In this document: positions 25,058 to 33,446 of the stretch, one piece after another
Position numbering within the stretch: the stretch's first letter is position 1
Layout: each line of letters opens with the position of its first letter
IMG/VR virus record: IMGVR_UViG_3300048838_000497
Span: 1 to 35,159 of that record
Length of the DNA: 35,159 nt
From: a virus
Direction: 5' to 3' (one strand)
Translations under genes and position numbers: made by a program
The notes under the pieces: generated by a model
What the model saw: the letters and a program-made list of their open reading frames with translations, nothing else
What the model was told of the DNA's origin: nothing
Database searches by the model: none

Positions 25058-25369
25058 TTAAAAAGTATTAAGGAAAACTGGTACGTTAGTTGCTGCTGTG
25101 CCAGCACTAGCAACGAGCTTAATTTTCGAGAACTTCATAGCCGCATCAGGAATAGTTAAAGGTGATCCAGCTGCATTTGTAATAGTTATATTGTTACCAG
25201 CATCCTTTGCTATTCCGTATGTACCACCATCAACTGAACCATAAATCGTTATTGTTGTCGGTCCTGCTAGTCCCATTACCGAACCACCACGGAAGCCCTC
25301 AACATCAAGTGCTGTTGAGGCTGCTTCAGTGGTACCGATATTAATATTACCATGCCAAGGTGATCTCAT
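25058..25369 (-). CDS. Small beta-rich putative virion protein
   Basis: 103 residues, starting MRSPWHGNINIGTTEA, with AAAGGGAA before the ATG. Strands alternate with Gly/Thr turns (TTITIYGSVDGGTYGIAKDA, NITITNAAGSPLTI), as in small decoration or fibre-attachment proteins. It is the first gene after an intergenic stretch with two competing hairpins, so its expression may be controlled separately from the lysis genes upstream. The family is not recognised. Confidence 0.55.
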   Translation of the reverse strand: MRSPWHGNINIGTTEAASTALDVEGFRGGSVMGLAGPTTITIYGSVDGGTYGIAKDAGNNITITNAAGSPLTIPDAAMKFSKIKLVASAGTAATNVPVFLNTF

Positions 25370-25396
25370 TATGTTCCCTTTAAGTAATTCTTAGAA

Positions 25397-25460
25397 GGTT
25401 GCGATTATTAGCAGCCCATAGGCTGCTAGTAGTCGCAACCGTCAAGCTAGTGACGGTTGC
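25397..25460 (-). promoter_or_regulatory. Two mutually exclusive hairpins between genes (attenuator-like)
   Basis: GGTTGCGA (25397-25404) pairs with TCGCAACC (25433-25440), enclosing an inner stem TAGCAGCC/GGCTGCTA (25409-25428). GCAACCGTCA (25435-25444) also pairs with TGACGGTTGC (25451-25460). Both structures need 25435-25440, so only one can form fully. On the minus strand neither is followed by a clear T-run. It lies between the phospholipase-like gene and a small virion gene, where transcript dosage could be set. Confidence 0.6.
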
Positions 25461-25463
25461 TTA

Positions 25464-25730
25464 TTAATCTTTTGGATAGAAAAACCTACCAAAGACTCTT
25501 ACCGATAGCCAATAAAGCATTGATAAGTGTCTTGGACAGCCTAAAATTCGCAAGTTACCATAGAAACAGTAATCAGCAAACCACCTAGGAAATCTTTGAT
25601 TATAAGCGTAGTCGTGATATCTACAAGCTGGTTTCAGATCCACACCAAAAATGGAATCAGGAGCACATGAGCACCCATTGCTACTGAAATCATCCGGTGG
25701 TGTCGGGCCCAGCAACTTTATTAATGGCAT
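25464..25730 (-). CDS. Phospholipase A2-like protein
   Basis: 88 residues. The core NGCSCAPDSIFGVDL followed by ACRYHDYAYN (35-44) resembles the catalytic helix of phospholipase A2 (C-C-x-x-H-D-x-C-Y), with His39 and Asp40 as the catalytic and calcium-binding pair. Cysteines at 20, 22, 35, 55 and 65 could form the disulfides that stabilise this fold, though the first helix cysteine is Ala here. Small PLA2-like proteins occur in some phages and in parvovirus capsids, where they breach membranes. It overlaps the preceding gene by 41 bases and has GGAGGCGG upstream. Activity is unproven; the canonical calcium loop is not obvious. Confidence 0.55.
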   Translation of the reverse strand: MPLIKLLGPTPPDDFSSNGCSCAPDSIFGVDLKPACRYHDYAYNQRFPRWFADYCFYGNLRILGCPRHLSMLYWLSVRVFGRFFYPKD

Positions 25731-26013
25731 CTTGTACCGCCTCCGAAATGCTTTTAACTAATCTAGTTAAAAATAATTCCATCGGTGGTATAAGAGCTGG
25801 TTGTGTTTGTAAAGCATTCGCTATTTGAATAATACGAGGATCATACTGAACTTTTTTATTTGTCGTCGTTAATGAGCGTAATAGTTCTGCTCGCCTTTGA
25901 TCGATCTCCCTAGCGACATTTTGTTGGTTATCCCTTTGAGCCTGTTCAGCCTCGTTCTGCTGATTAATTTGCTCGACAAAAACTGCTTCGAGAGCTGGAT
26001 CAATACTACTCAT
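25690..26013 (-). CDS. Small helical hypothetical protein
   Basis: 107 residues, starting MSSIDPALEAVFVEQINQ, with AAGGAAAG upstream. The first 50 residues form a Gln/Arg-rich helix or coiled coil (NEAEQAQRDNQQNVAREIDQ). A second helix (MELFLTRLVKSISEAVQDAI) could be amphipathic. The start overlaps the stop of the membrane protein upstream (TAATG), and the end overlaps the phospholipase-like gene by 41 bases. The three may act together at a membrane. Function unknown. Confidence 0.5.
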   Translation of the reverse strand: MSSIDPALEAVFVEQINQQNEAEQAQRDNQQNVAREIDQRRAELLRSLTTTNKKVQYDPRIIQIANALQTQPALIPPMELFLTRLVKSISEAVQDAINKVAGPDTTG

Positions 26014-26459
26014 TATTTCTTTCCTTCAATAAAAGTATTTTCTAGGTTTGGAAAACCTTCCATATCGAGATCAACATTACCTTGCGACTGTTCTGGAACA
26101 GGTGCTTGTGGTTGTGGTTGCTTATTAAGAGCCATGCCACCAACTGTTACTCCAGATGCTGCGACAGCAGCCAATAGGTATTTCCACCAATCCGACTGTG
26201 TTTTAGGAGCCTTTTGAGCTTGAGGCTTTTGTTGAGACTGAGGCTCCTGATTATTACCACCGATTGCTATCGTCGTTGGCGACGGGAAAGGTGTCACACC
26301 GAGCTTTTGCTCATCGCTAAGTCCTAATAAATTAGCGACTCTAGCTTTATCTGTATAAGCTAGCATGGCACCGTTATAATTCAGAATATCCTTCTTTTGG
26401 ATTTCCGTTCTGGCCCATTCGCTGACGATCTTACCAAGCAAATCGCCTTCTAGTGCCAT
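26013..26459 (-). CDS. Single-pass membrane protein with Pro/Gln-rich linkers
   Basis: 148 residues. The N-terminal 70 are soluble and helical (LLGKIVSEWARTEIQKKDIL). A Gln/Pro/Lys linker (71-89) precedes one membrane helix at about 91-111 (WWKYLLAAVAASGVTVGGMA). A second Gln/Pro linker and an acidic tail (GNVDLDMEGFPNLENTF) follow. AGAGGTG precedes the ATG, downstream of a hairpin. One helix flanked by disordered linkers could be a holin or spanin-type lysis protein, or an internal virion protein that inserts into the host membrane. The sequence does not decide. Confidence 0.55.
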   Translation of the reverse strand: MALEGDLLGKIVSEWARTEIQKKDILNYNGAMLAYTDKARVANLLGLSDEQKLGVTPFPSPTTIAIGGNNQEPQSQQKPQAQKAPKTQSDWWKYLLAAVAASGVTVGGMALNKQPQPQAPVPEQSQGNVDLDMEGFPNLENTFIEGKK

Positions 26460-26471
26460 GATTCACCTCTA

Positions 26472-26495
26472 GGCGGCTCCGGTTAAGGAGCCGCC
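26472..26495 (-). terminator. GC-rich hairpin after the 83-residue gene (weak terminator or stabiliser)
   Basis: GGCGGCTCC (26472-26480) pairs perfectly with GGAGCCGCC (26487-26495), loop GGTTAA. The minus strand lacks a T-run after it, so full termination is doubtful. An RNA-stabilising or partial-pause role is possible. Confidence 0.5.
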
Positions 26496-26516
26496 TGTGC
26501 CATACTTAGTTAGGAG

Positions 26517-26768
26517 TTAACCCTTAACGACGGGCGTACGGTCACCCAGGTTCATACCCGCAGCCTGAGCCGGCAGGCTCGACAGAGCCAAACCCTGGAC
26601 GGCGTAGCTCTCCGGAATGCTCATTTCACAAGCATCGCGGATAAAGCTGAGGTCCATCAGGTGCGAAGCAGTCTGATGATTCATCACACCCTGCCGAGCA
26701 ACGTTGTCGTCCTGACGGAAACTCGACAACGCACCCATCGTCAAAATACCCTGCAAAAACGTTTCCAT
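26517..26768 (-). CDS. Small G+C-rich protein, candidate abundant virion component
   Basis: 83 residues (METFLQGILTMGALSSFRQD ... GLALSSLPAQAAGMNLGDRT). The DNA is strikingly G+C-rich (40 of 60 at 26521-26580) between A/T-rich neighbours. The capsid gene shares this trait, and that gene too is followed by a strong hairpin. This suggests codon choice for high output. There is no membrane helix or signal; predicted structure is helical with many Met, Ala and Gln. A head decoration protein, an internal protein, or a stoichiometric partner of the proteases are all possible. The family is not recognised. Confidence 0.55.
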   Translation of the reverse strand: METFLQGILTMGALSSFRQDDNVARQGVMNHQTASHLMDLSFIRDACEMSIPESYAVQGLALSSLPAQAAGMNLGDRTPVVKG

Positions 26769-26780
26769 CTCATACTCTCT

Positions 26781-28151
26781 CTAGTAAGGAACTAAGGAAG
26801 CTAGGTATTGCTTACAATTGCTAATACCCTTAACTTGCTGATTCTCATGCATCACAAAGATGCGTGGGACACCTGATACTTGGGCTTCTTGCGGTGTCAA
26901 ATATGTTACAGCAATCGGAGCACCTTTACTTCTAAGATCTGCAATCTTTTGATCAATTTCCTCACAACCTGGTATGCCCTTCGAAGTAAAGTACATCCAA
27001 CCTCTGTATTCGATTTTTACTGATTCTGGTTTCTCTTTTTGCTGATCTTCGATTAACTTTTGTAAGTTGCTGATTTTCTCATTTATGGCAGCTAATGCGG
27101 CTGGATCGAAATTATTACTGTTGTTAGTAACTTCTTTTAGGTCGATAATTGCTTTCGTATTAGTTTCAGTTAAAGCCTGTATTTGGGTAGTAACTGTTTG
27201 CAACTGGTTAAGTTGCGATTTAAGCGACTCTAGATCACTCTTATTTGTAGCAATCAATACAGAGTGTTCATCGAGCAATTTTTTATGTGCATCTCTAGAG
27301 ACTTTAAGATCCTCTATATCTTTCTTAATAGCTGCCAACGGATCCGGACCAGGTTGTTGTGTGACTTGTGGCGGCGACTGACCTCTATTAATTGGCTGAC
27401 CATTGCTATTGTAAGTAGAAATTACTTGTCTACTTCCCGGTGCTGTCATTTGCTGACAACTAGAACCGCAGTTACCTGATTGACATGACTGATAGCTATA
27501 GCCGCCTTGAATCATTTGTCTCGTAGCTTCTAAGCGTGCACTATGCGGCAGCAAAAATCTACGAGTTCGAGAAGTGCATTGGGCGTAACTCACATTTTCC
27601 GACTGTCTACTACCCCAAACGACACCGACGACTTCTCCTTTTGCGTTGAAAACCGGGCCACCACTGGTCCCTTCCGTAACGGCATTAGTAAATACAATGA
27701 AATCATCGTATTGACTACTGTTACTACTAGAAGTGAATCTAACTAATTTACCCAGTCTCCAAGCTTGTTGGCCACCACCTGGATAACCACCAGATTCTAA
27801 GGGCTCACCCAAAACAGGGTTTTCACTAGCTAAAGGTGCCCATTCTTCATTAACACCTTGACCGATATCGTAAACAGCTTGATCCCAATCTCTATCAGCA
27901 GATACTAAGGTACCGTTGTAAGCGTTATTATTTGGGAATATAATTTGTGCATTAGGCCCTCCTAGGTGAGCACAAGATAATATAATGCCGTTGCCCAAAT
28001 GAACGCCACTACCCCAACTACGTACTCCATTACCTTCTGCAACAACGATCTTAACAACCGCTTTTGCATTGATTGCAGTTTCCGCTTCAACATACCTAAC
28101 TGGAAAAGTCGAAGCTAACAACAGAATTAAAATGGTTTTGTAGTTGATCAT
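26781..28151 (-). CDS. Exported trypsin-like serine protease with coiled coil and thioredoxin-like tail
   Basis: 456 residues. A Sec signal peptide spans 1-23 (KTILILLLASTFPVRYVEA, cleavage likely after A23). A chymotrypsin-fold protease follows with His62 in LSCAHLGG, Asp90 in RDWDQAVYDI and Ser163 in GTSGGPVF, a full triad in the expected order. A Cys-rich linker (SCQSGNCGSSCQQM) leads to a coiled coil at about 275-375. The C-terminal 80 residues (GWMYFTSKGIPGCEEIDQ ... SGVPRIFVMHENQQ) look like a thioredoxin fold that keeps the cis-Pro loop but only one Cys at the active-site position. A signal peptide on a virion-region protease is unusual. Targets are unknown. Confidence 0.8.
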   Translation of the reverse strand: MINYKTILILLLASTFPVRYVEAETAINAKAVVKIVVAEGNGVRSWGSGVHLGNGIILSCAHLGGPNAQIIFPNNNAYNGTLVSADRDWDQAVYDIGQGVNEEWAPLASENPVLGEPLESGGYPGGGQQAWRLGKLVRFTSSSNSSQYDDFIVFTNAVTEGTSGGPVFNAKGEVVGVVWGSRQSENVSYAQCTSRTRRFLLPHSARLEATRQMIQGGYSYQSCQSGNCGSSCQQMTAPGSRQVISTYNSNGQPINRGQSPPQVTQQPGPDPLAAIKKDIEDLKVSRDAHKKLLDEHSVLIATNKSDLESLKSQLNQLQTVTTQIQALTETNTKAIIDLKEVTNNSNNFDPAALAAINEKISNLQKLIEDQQKEKPESVKIEYRGWMYFTSKGIPGCEEIDQKIADLRSKGAPIAVTYLTPQEAQVSGVPRIFVMHENQQVKGISNCKQYLASLVPY

Positions 28152-28164
28152 TTCATAACCTCTA

Positions 28165-28836
28165 TTAAGGCTGAGCCTTTAGCTCTTTAGCAATACAGAT
28201 CTCACCTTCTTCATCAATTAATCTGGCTATGTCATCGAAAGACATCCAGAAACGACCATCTTTACCGTATTCCCTACCCCAAGAATTTTTACCACGTACA
28301 CGTTCGGTCTTAAGATCAATACCAGTTAGAAGTGTTGCATGACCACCTAAGACACCACCGCTAATTGAAATATTACCATTGGCATCAGGATACATAAAAC
28401 CTTCATACCAGTTAACACCAATTACAACTGGGCCAAGTTCTAATAAAGCATATTTGAGGGTATTAACATTCCAGGCCCAATAGTAATTCTCGATTAAGCC
28501 TAAGGTCTGGAGAACCTTAGCTCCAGCTCGAACTGACGTGCCTTCGTAGTCCTCACCTTGCCATTCATCAAAGTATTTGGCAAATGTATAAATACCATTA
28601 GGGCTTAGGTAATTAATGATCGGTGCGGCGTTCAGCCAGTGTGCCCAGGCGTAGCCTACGCACTTAGGTGTATCGCCTTGATCACCAAACCACTTCGAAT
28701 CTAACCAGTAGCGTTCTTTCCTACTAGAAGCTGCAATCTCGATTCTGTACAAAGAATCGCGGTAATCAGGAGCTAATCCACGACCGAATCGTCTTGACAT
28801 AATGGAGTCTTTCTTTGCTGTAAACGGACTGGACAC
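28165..28836 (-). CDS. Papain-like (C1A) cysteine peptidase
   Basis: 223 residues from a GTG at 28836 with GAGGAG five bases upstream. An ATG at 28800 is weaker. Catalytic features are in C1 order: Gln53 in GDQG (oxyanion hole), Cys59 in PKCVGYAWAHW, His166 in GGHATLLTGID and Asn184 in KNSWG. The length equals a bare C1A domain with no propeptide or signal. Papain-like enzymes occur in some phages; they could process capsid or internal proteins, or attack host proteins at entry or exit. It overlaps the membrane-protein gene upstream, and 13 bases separate it from the serine protease. Confidence 0.85.
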   Translation of the reverse strand: MSSPFTAKKDSIMSRRFGRGLAPDYRDSLYRIEIAASSRKERYWLDSKWFGDQGDTPKCVGYAWAHWLNAAPIINYLSPNGIYTFAKYFDEWQGEDYEGTSVRAGAKVLQTLGLIENYYWAWNVNTLKYALLELGPVVIGVNWYEGFMYPDANGNISISGGVLGGHATLLTGIDLKTERVRGKNSWGREYGKDGRFWMSFDDIARLIDEEGEICIAKELKAQP

Positions 28837-29126
28837 CCATACTCCTCGATCTTCGCTATGATGTCTCTATCTAAGCGATCAAGTCGGTCATCACGTTCAT
28901 TTGATTCAATTTTATGGTGACTCATCCACGTTTCTAAACGGTCAGTTCGTGTATCTATCCCTACGACCAAATCATATAACCTAGTTGCTGATTTATCCTT
29001 ATTTCCGTTTACAGCTTTATTGGCCTCTCTTGCGTGTTTCTGTGCTTGATAAGCTAAGCAAGCACCTATAATACCAAGCACTGCCAAAAGAATCTCACCG
29101 AAATTATTGGCTATTGATGTTAGCAT
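28773..29126 (-). CDS. Small membrane protein with cytoplasmic coiled coil (holin-like candidate)
   Basis: 117 residues from the ATG at 29126, which has GGAGAAGGTG before it; a start at 29234 would overlap the portal gene by 131 bases. One membrane helix spans about 10-27 (GEILLAVLGIIGACLAYQAQ), then NKAVNGNKDKSATRLYDLVV and a charged helix (LETWMSHHKIESNERDDRLD). Single-helix proteins with this layout are found beside phage lysis or portal genes and are often called holin-like. The role is not proven. It overlaps the portal end by 23 bases and the peptidase start by 64. Confidence 0.65.
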   Translation of the reverse strand: MLTSIANNFGEILLAVLGIIGACLAYQAQKHAREANKAVNGNKDKSATRLYDLVVGIDTRTDRLETWMSHHKIESNERDDRLDRLDRDIIAKIEEYGCPVRLQQRKTPLCQDDSVVD

Positions 29127-30780
29127 CACCTTCTCCACGCGTGCGATCAGTTGTAGTAGGCTCACTGTCTGTTTTGCGGGAAAGAAGCTTTTCTTCCTTT
29201 CCGCTACGCTGGTCGGTATCAGTACCACGAGCACCAGAGATATCAGATTGTGAGGCCGCTATACGAGCTAATCGTTCTGCGTGATCGGCTTTCGCTTTAG
29301 CCGCAGTACCAGGCGGATAAAGGCGTAAATTACTTGCCAACTCGATATCAAGGATACCGGCTTCGACATCTTGTCTTATCGAATCCGGGTCACCAGTTAC
29401 ACATGGTGCGTTTTCAATCTCATTTTCAATAGCTTCGAGTGCCGTATAATTGATTTTATGGCTCAATAGGATCTTAGCGATAATCTTCGATACCTCTTTT
29501 TGGTAAGTTGTAGATGGTATCTTTAGCCTTAGGTCGTCTAATTCTTTTGCTTCTTCTCTGCGTTCTGAATCCGTTTTTAAGGAATACTCTTGTGGGTATT
29601 TAATTGTTACCGGTTCATCGACATTCTCATACTGGTTCCATGTATTGGCGATTGCTCGCTCGGCTGTTTCAAGTGTCATACCTATATAACTTAAACCGGC
29701 TTCGAGCGACTGATCATCGACTTTCTTCGAGTCTGCGCTAGCTCGTTGTGGTCGTAAGTTAGCGATTGTAAGGTTAAGGAGTAATCTGATTTCCTCTTTA
29801 AGTTGCTCCTGTTTATTCATCGACGCCTCTAAAGGCTCGCTCGGAGGCGCGATGAACTGAGGTCGATCGGTATTAATTGGGTAAGCACGTCCAGTTGCCG
29901 TACCGACAACCACTTCCCTTGTAGCTGCTTCACCCTCAGGCTTCAAATACGGAGAACCCACACTAATTGGATCGAACTGTTCTGTGTAGAACGGAAAATT
30001 ACTCTTTAAAGCATAATAAATGTCCGATGAAGCGAGGTTCAGTAACGAGATTTGATAATCTGCGATATTCTCCATCAGGCTACTTGTTAGTTCGACACAG
30101 ATGAAAGGTATTTCTTTGAGATTGAGGATTGCTGATGATATTAGATTTAGGTCATTATCGTAAATGTCTGCATGGACGATACCTTCATCTAACCAAAGAT
30201 GTCGGAAACGTTCAACAGTGTCTGTTGGAAACCCCGAATCATCATACTCGTACACATAATCCCTTAACAGAACACTCTGGTAACGGTAAGGGTCATTAGG
30301 GTCCTTAACCCAGTTTCGAATATTTTCTCGTCTGTAAGTGTATAAATACGGTCGTGGTTGATTTAGCATCACTGGGGACGTTACCGGCGGCATATCGACG
30401 TAGATACCGACTTGCCCCATAACGAGCAAATCAGGTAATACGTTGCAACCGATGAAACTATTCATCGAGTTACCATTGAGGTCGACACCACCACTATAAC
30501 CTTGGGTAGCAGTTTGATAGGACTTGGTGCCACCGACCCGAGTTACGTCGACCACTCGCTGGTAAATACTGTTCTTAACGTCATCAATACCTGCTCCGGC
30601 GAATCGTGGACAGTAGGAAATACGTTTCCTGACTACGAATTCCGTTGCAGTCTCTCTAGCGGAGAACGTTTCGAGGTACTCATCGATGAACTCGCGACCA
30701 CCTTTGTAAGCAAGTCGCCACTTCAAGAACTCTGATGCATTCTCGATGAGTTCGGGATGGATGGGTTCTGAAGTGAGCAT
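29104..30780 (-). CDS. Portal protein
   Basis: 558 residues, next after the terminase. N-terminal helices are followed by a beta/alpha wing region (YLYTYRRENIRNWVKDPNDP, VYEYDDSGFPTDTVERFRHL), a conserved-looking IPFICVELT segment, a long helix (QEQLKEEIRLLLNLTIANLR) and the clip/stem region. A charged, Thr-rich, disordered C-terminus ends DRTRGEGDANINSQ. This domain order and length (about 550) fit dodecameric portals of the SPP1/DUF4055 kind. Portals form the DNA gate of the head and dock the terminase. AAGGT precedes the start. Confidence is from position and architecture. Confidence 0.85.
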   Translation of the reverse strand: MLTSEPIHPELIENASEFLKWRLAYKGGREFIDEYLETFSARETATEFVVRKRISYCPRFAGAGIDDVKNSIYQRVVDVTRVGGTKSYQTATQGYSGGVDLNGNSMNSFIGCNVLPDLLVMGQVGIYVDMPPVTSPVMLNQPRPYLYTYRRENIRNWVKDPNDPYRYQSVLLRDYVYEYDDSGFPTDTVERFRHLWLDEGIVHADIYDNDLNLISSAILNLKEIPFICVELTSSLMENIADYQISLLNLASSDIYYALKSNFPFYTEQFDPISVGSPYLKPEGEAATREVVVGTATGRAYPINTDRPQFIAPPSEPLEASMNKQEQLKEEIRLLLNLTIANLRPQRASADSKKVDDQSLEAGLSYIGMTLETAERAIANTWNQYENVDEPVTIKYPQEYSLKTDSERREEAKELDDLRLKIPSTTYQKEVSKIIAKILLSHKINYTALEAIENEIENAPCVTGDPDSIRQDVEAGILDIELASNLRLYPPGTAAKAKADHAERLARIAASQSDISGARGTDTDQRSGKEEKLLSRKTDSEPTTTDRTRGEGDANINSQ

Positions 30781-30797
30781 ATTACAATGACCTTACT

Positions 30798-32435
30798 TTA
30801 CAAAACACCTGATAGGTTGTAACTTCTTGCAAGATTGACCGCGAAAGGTAACGCTATTTCCGCATAATTACGCGAATGTGCATAGTGATCGGGCTTATCG
30901 CCGCACACGTATTCCGCTGTCGGGTTACCGTCTTTATCTTTACGATAGCGACGGACCAAAGCTCTGAGGTTTTCACGGTACTCTAGATCAATGGTTTTCG
31001 GCAACCCGATGGTTTTGTTCCGGAACCGACTTAAAGACAGGTCAAGCCAACTTGTCCTGTCTACGGTTATGATTGGTTCATCCTTTTGGATATTGATCTG
31101 TTTGCCACTGAGGCCGCGACCGTAGAAGCAGAGTTTTACTCTACCAGCGAACCGTGTCGCGAACTCTTTAGCTTTACGTCGCTCAGGTTGAGCATCAATT
31201 ATACAAAATCTTATATTGAAACGGTTCATTAGTAAGTCGATTTGCTCGAAATCGATTACTTTACCGAAGTCTAAAACCTGTGGCCTAGCTTCGATATTAA
31301 TGTCACCGGTTTTGAATTCCGTTGGTAAGTGCCAAAGATCGATCTCGTAGTTGAGGTATGAGCCTACGTCCACACCCATCGTAATTATACCTGACCGTGG
31401 GCCAGGATCGTAACCACCTACACAGGATTGTATTTCTTCATCAGATAACTGAGCACCTTTGACGGCGTGGGTCCGACCCATTTTGCTGTTATGGAACTCC
31501 TGCTCATCGGCAGGATTCAGTGTTGACTTGATATAGGTCTGAGCGAACTCGTAAGGAGTTATCGAGCTGCTATACATTTGATTAATATAGAAGCCTCTGG
31601 CTTCACGTTCCCTGAAGGTCGGTACCCAGATTCCTGTACTGAGGTAAATGGATTTATCTAGGTGAGGCAGCTGATTTTCACATAGGTTGCATTTAAGATA
31701 ACTGTTGACTAGGTTTGGATCATCCAGACTTTCTCCGGTTACGACGAAGTTGTCAGGCCAATCCAGGTTAATATATCTCCCGCAACTAGGGCACCGGAAA
31801 CTGAATATTTCTTGTGTAGTCTTTTTGAACTGAGCATCAATACCATAATCCTCAATACTCGGTGTACTGATCATCCAAGCCTGTTTCTGAATCTGGCCGG
31901 ATGCCCGTTCAAGGGCCAATGGTATTGATTCTTGGTTAAATTCCTCAATCTCATCCAATACTATTAAGGATACCGGAATAGACTTCAAACCTGCTCGGCT
32001 TTGTGAGCCACGTACATACAGATTAGCGGAACCCGCTCGTTTGTGACCGACATTCTTGACATTACTAAAGAGCTTACTTAAGTGAGGACTAAGTTCAAGA
32101 GCCGGGTCGAATCTACTTGCACTGAAGTCTGATGCGTCCGGTGTTCGATTAGGTAGTACGTACAAACAGTCGCGTGCTAGTACGTCGATATTGAAAAATG
32201 TTATATTGAGGACAGTTTCCGTAAAGCCCAATTGAGCGGCTTTCTTACCGACATTAAGCTCAGCTTTACTATCATGCATCTCCTTGAGCCAAGGAAACTG
32301 CTTGAATGACCACGGGCCTGGGCGTGTACCACCCATGACCCGATAATTCTCAGCCCAAACCGATGGGGTCGTTACGGATTGGCGTTTGAGGTTAGTTGCA
32401 AGTCGCTCGATAAGTAGGGATTTGAGGTTGTGCAT
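30798..32435 (-). CDS. Terminase large subunit (gpA-like)
   Basis: 545 residues. The ATPase part has a divergent Walker A (KKAAQLGFTE, 64-73), Walker B SLIVLDEIEEF with Asp161-Glu162, and the coupling motif MISTPS (188-193). A zinc-ribbon-like insertion follows (CPSC at 215-218 and CNLC at 249-252), a feature of the lambda gpA type. The nuclease begins at MGVDVGS with Asp356 and continues at CIIDAQPERR (Asp414). It pumps DNA into the prohead and cuts it. No clear ribosome site precedes the ATG; 27 bases separate it from the small-subunit-like gene. Confidence 0.93.
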   Translation of the reverse strand: MHNLKSLLIERLATNLKRQSVTTPSVWAENYRVMGGTRPGPWSFKQFPWLKEMHDSKAELNVGKKAAQLGFTETVLNITFFNIDVLARDCLYVLPNRTPDASDFSASRFDPALELSPHLSKLFSNVKNVGHKRAGSANLYVRGSQSRAGLKSIPVSLIVLDEIEEFNQESIPLALERASGQIQKQAWMISTPSIEDYGIDAQFKKTTQEIFSFRCPSCGRYINLDWPDNFVVTGESLDDPNLVNSYLKCNLCENQLPHLDKSIYLSTGIWVPTFREREARGFYINQMYSSSITPYEFAQTYIKSTLNPADEQEFHNSKMGRTHAVKGAQLSDEEIQSCVGGYDPGPRSGIITMGVDVGSYLNYEIDLWHLPTEFKTGDINIEARPQVLDFGKVIDFEQIDLLMNRFNIRFCIIDAQPERRKAKEFATRFAGRVKLCFYGRGLSGKQINIQKDEPIITVDRTSWLDLSLSRFRNKTIGLPKTIDLEYRENLRALVRRYRKDKDGNPTAEYVCGDKPDHYAHSRNYAEIALPFAVNLARSYNLSGVL

Positions 32436-32985
32436 TACTGTTACTAATACTATTAATAGTTATTAGTCCTCATCCTGAACCTCAATATTAGCAATTGTAC
32501 TAAGGAGCTTGTCGCTAATTTCCGCTTGAATCCTGTCGGGAACGTACTCACTAACGATCTCGACGAACATACCAGCTACCTGGATAATTGCTGATTTATC
32601 GAGTAACTGACCAGTACTTCTCTCTAGACGGTGACAGGAACTAACTAATTTTTCGATTTTTATTACAAGATCCGAGATCTTGTTACTATGAATCATTAGA
32701 TCGGTCTCATCCTCGCACCTATTGATAAAGGTTTCGAGAACTTGCCTGGTGATACCGATCTCCTCTCTCAAGGATTTTATGGCACTGGAGTCCGCTTTCT
32801 CCTCAATTTGTGCCCGGAACTTGGTTAATCGGTAATTACGAATATTGTTTGCGGTTTCGGACGCTGTAGTGTTGCCTTTATGGCGACCGCAGAACTTCCC
32901 ATAAGAACCATCTTCCCTCTGTTCAGCCATATAACGGCACTGACCTGATTTGTCAATACCTTGGCAGCGATTCGGATGAGCTTCA

Positions 32986-33312
<327 letters not shown>

Positions 33313-33429
33313 TTTGTTACACCTTTGTGCAGGGTCTGTTAGTGCCCTTTGGAAACTCGTTCTTACATATTACTATACACCAAAAATGATCTTTTATTTT
33401 TTGTAACAAAACCGTGCAGGATTATTTCT

Positions 33430-33446
33430 AAAAGGCGAAGCCTTTT
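33430..33446. terminator. Short bidirectional hairpin beside the A/T tract
   Basis: AAAAGGC (33430-33436) and GCCTTTT (33440-33446) with a three-base loop. The stem ends in T on either strand, so it could stop transcription both ways. It borders the A/T tract and may also be part of an origin. Confidence 0.5.

Noticed and set aside
28773-29234. Longer start for the small membrane protein at 29234
   Set aside because: It would overlap the portal gene by 131 bases; the ATG at 29126 has a strong ribosome site and puts the membrane helix at the N-terminus as expected.
33360-33410. Promoter for the structural block (minus-strand TATAGT with upstream TTGTTA)
   Set aside because: The boxes are 26 bases apart, too far for a sigma70 promoter, and no extended -10 is present. 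The late promoter may be of another type.
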